From Gemmatimonadota bacterium (GTDB lineage Bacteria; Latescibacterota; UBA2968; UBA8231): a stretch of DNA of 26,034 nucleotides. Below the pieces are notes generated by a model. That model did not search any database. It was not told the origin of the DNA and saw only the letters and a list, made by a program, of their open reading frames with translations. How positions within the stretch are numbered: the first letter of the stretch is position 1; each line of letters opens with the position of its first letter. Of the stretch, positions 24,995-26,034 are shown one piece after another. The DNA lies in the NCBI GenBank assembly GCA_009840005.1, contig VXOR01000038.1, forward strand, positions 1 to 26,034, given 5' to 3'. Position numbers and translations under genes: made by a program.

Positions 24995-25038
24995 AAAAAA
25001 GGCAGGGTCTCGGTGCTCTGGACACGATGAGACCCTGC
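24995..25038 (-). terminator. Hairpin plus T-run in the leader of propeller copy 2
   Basis: Arms 25002-25011 (GCAGGGTCTC) and 25029-25038 (GAGACCCTGC) are perfect complements around a 17-nt loop. On the minus strand they are followed by a T-run and then GCAAAGGACATCGGCC-ATG, identical to copy 1. The stem core is shared with the structure at 1654-1700 while the loops differ in length and sequence. It can terminate the small cysteine-rich gene that ends at 25069, or attenuate the propeller gene. Confidence 0.7.
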
Positions 25039-25068
25039 TTATGCTTAGCTTTTCAATCTGTAACTAGC

Positions 25069-25338
25069 TCAGGTGGTACAGAAACATTTTGTCCCGCAGC
25101 CTATATCGTCCCATACTTTCGTTACACAGCACCTGATCGGTGTGGACGGAGTGTTTATCGAGCAAGCATTGTTGAACTGGCAATCACGAGAGGTCGGGCA
25201 ATCTCCTGCTCTGACCTCCTTGGCCCCAAGCAGGGTGGCGATCCCCGTGAGCGCACTGATGACCCAACCCAGCGAAAGACCCCGACGAGCCGGAGCCAAG
25301 CCGCTGGAAGACGCAAAAAATTCCCGCAAACTATCCAT
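25069..25338 (-). CDS. Small exported eight-cysteine protein
   Basis: This is an 89-aa protein with a strong ribosome site (GAAGGAGATGA, about 7 nt before the ATG at 25338), which argues that this small frame is real. Residues 1-44 look like an export leader: 'MDSLREFFASSSG', then 'ARRGLS' (R18-R19, Tat-like but not a full Tat motif), a hydrophobic stretch 23-38, and a likely signal-peptidase site after 'KEVRA'. The mature part of about 45 residues has eight cysteines (47, 53, 59, 70, 71, 81, 85, 87), including a CC pair and a terminal CFC. It is probably a compact disulfide-bonded peptide. The leader layout recalls small Cys-rich 'MDxL...RR' proteins seen in several phyla. It could be a toxin, a bacteriocin-like or signalling peptide, or a structural piece; I do not recognise the family. 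Confidence 0.72.
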   Translation of the reverse strand: MDSLREFFASSSGLAPARRGLSLGWVISALTGIATLLGAKEVRAGDCPTSRDCQFNNACSINTPSTPIRCCVTKVWDDIGCGTKCFCTT

Positions 25339-25508
25339 AATTCATCTCCTTCGTTGCCCAGTACGCCCACAGCTTCTGCCGCTACGATACTGGAATGTGT
25401 GTTGGAAAACGACCGATACGAGGTGGCACCGCCGTTACTTCTCGTCTTCTGCATCGTCCCGCCGGCAACGGCGATATACGGGCCAAAAATCAAACCCTAT
25501 CCAGATAC

Positions 25509-25542
25509 TAAGACATTTTTTCGGGATCGCAACCCCAACAAG
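25509..25542. repeat. 34-bp dispersed repeat, copy B
   Basis: It matches 1740-1773 at 32 of 34 positions. It lies between the stop of the edge propeller fragment (25589) and the start of the cysteine-rich gene (25338), inside a 250-bp stretch with no other gene that I can support. Copy A occupies the equivalent place downstream of the DUF3179 gene. Confidence 0.65.
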
Positions 25543-25588
25543 TGCGCCGCCTCGCCATAGATTATCCAGTGGGTCGCTTGGAGTACCT

Positions 25589-26034
25589 TTAGGGCAGCTT
25601 GGTCGTCTTTTTCGCTTCCACTTGTCCGTCAATTTCGACCTGATAGATATACACCCCGGCGGCCACCTCTTTGCCCATCTTGTCGTGGCCATCCCACACA
25701 AACCGATGCCTACCCGCTCCGAGCGGCCCCTGCCACACCTGCCGCACCCGACGACCCAACACATCGTACACCGTCAGCGACACTTCCGCCGCGTCGGTCG
25801 CCAAATCAAGGGGAATCACCACCGCCGGATTAAACGGATTGGGATAGCTGTCGCCGAGGCGATGCTGCGCTGGCTTCACTGTCGCTGGCGTCTGCACCGC
25901 GGTCGGCTGCGCCCCCACCGAACTCTTCAACACCTGCACCCCACCCAAGATGGAATTTAACACCACCAAGTCGAGATCACCGTCGCCATCGACATCGCCC
26001 GGCAGCACCTGTACCCCATCGCCGGCCAACCGAT
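25589..26034 (-). CDS. Secreted FG-GAP beta-propeller protein, copy 3 (N-terminus cut by window edge)
   Basis: About 148 codons of the C-terminus of a third paralogue; the start lies beyond the right edge. It begins inside the last blade ('HRLAGDGVQVLPG', then DVDGDGDLD) and continues through a short linker into the FlgD-Ig / type IX-like module ('SYPNPFNPAVVIPLDL', 'VYDVLGRRVRQVWQGPLGAG', 'VAAGVYIYQVEIDG', ending 'KKTTKLP'). It is nearly identical to the end of copy 2 in both protein and DNA, indicating recent duplication or gene conversion. The cysteine-rich gene and propeller copy 2 follow on the same strand. Confidence 0.9.
   Translation of the reverse strand, partial: RLAGDGVQVLPGDVDGDGDLDLVVLNSILGGVQVLKSSVGAQPTAVQTPATVKPAQHRLGDSYPNPFNPAVVIPLDLATDAAEVSLTVYDVLGRRVRQVWQGPLGAGRHRFVWDGHDKMGKEVAAGVYIYQVEIDGQVEAKKTTKLP

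Noticed and set aside
25155..25493. A 112-codon minus-strand frame overlapping the Cys-rich gene
   Set aside because: It competes with the 89-aa frame, which has a much stronger ribosome site, an export leader and an even cysteine count. This frame has none of these.
1..26034. CRISPR arrays, tRNA or rRNA genes, transposases, phage genes
   Set aside because: No regularly spaced repeats, cloverleaf or rRNA-like stretches, or transposase/integrase motifs were found on reading both strands. The repeats present are palindromic elements and the 34-bp pair listed as features.

Overview
The window is GC-rich bacterial DNA with dense, tightly packed operons and no rRNA, tRNA, CRISPR array or transposase that I could recognise. 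Several secreted proteins end in a 'YPNPFNP...VYDVLGRRVR...WDGR...G.YLY' (FlgD-Ig / type IX-like sorting) module. That module is typical of the FCB superphylum and its candidate phyla (Latescibacterota-like, Handelsmanbacteria, Eisenbacteria, Zixibacteria and similar). This is a family-level inference; I cannot fix the phylum. TGA is used as a genuine stop in several overlapping gene junctions (ATGA, TGATG), so the standard bacterial code applies.

Layout. (1) 1-1637, minus: a secreted FG-GAP/VCBS beta-propeller protein cut by the left edge. It is preceded by a perfect 15-bp hairpin plus T-run that sits directly against its ribosome binding site. (2) 1833-8802, minus: a four-gene operon of low-specificity threonine aldolase, a YyaL/SPATA20-type thioredoxin protein fused to a DsbD-alpha-like domain, an acyl-activating enzyme (AAE17/18-like), and a secreted DUF3179 protein with a sorting domain. 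The genes are 9 bp apart or overlap by 1-4 bp. (3) 8890-13846, plus, divergent from (2) across an 87-bp promoter region: a gamma-glutamyltranspeptidase-like Ntn hydrolase without signal peptide, then a PotABC-type ABC importer (ATPase and two permeases) with no substrate-binding protein. (4) 13928-22297, minus: an eight-gene, mostly overlapping block of A24 prepilin-type peptidase, two membrane-anchored thioredoxin-fold proteins, a TPR protein, a GT-B glycosyltransferase interrupted by an in-frame TGA whose second part is fused to a transglutaminase domain, a GT2 glycosyltransferase, and a TonB-like/DUF4159 fusion. (5) 22567-26034, minus: a small membrane protein, a complete FG-GAP propeller paralogue of the protein in (1), a tiny exported eight-cysteine protein, and the C-terminus of a third propeller paralogue cut by the right edge.

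The most interesting region is (4)+(5). A small secreted cysteine-rich polypeptide and large secreted propellers lie beside two CxxC oxidoreductases, a leader peptidase-type enzyme, two glycosyltransferases, a transglutaminase domain and a TonB-like protein. I propose, as inference only, a cell-envelope or secreted-peptide maturation system. Region (3) looks like an import-and-hydrolyse unit for an amide compound that is probably not a classical gamma-glutamyl peptide. Palindromic REP-like repeats have inserted in-frame into two genes of region (2) and between two genes of region (3).
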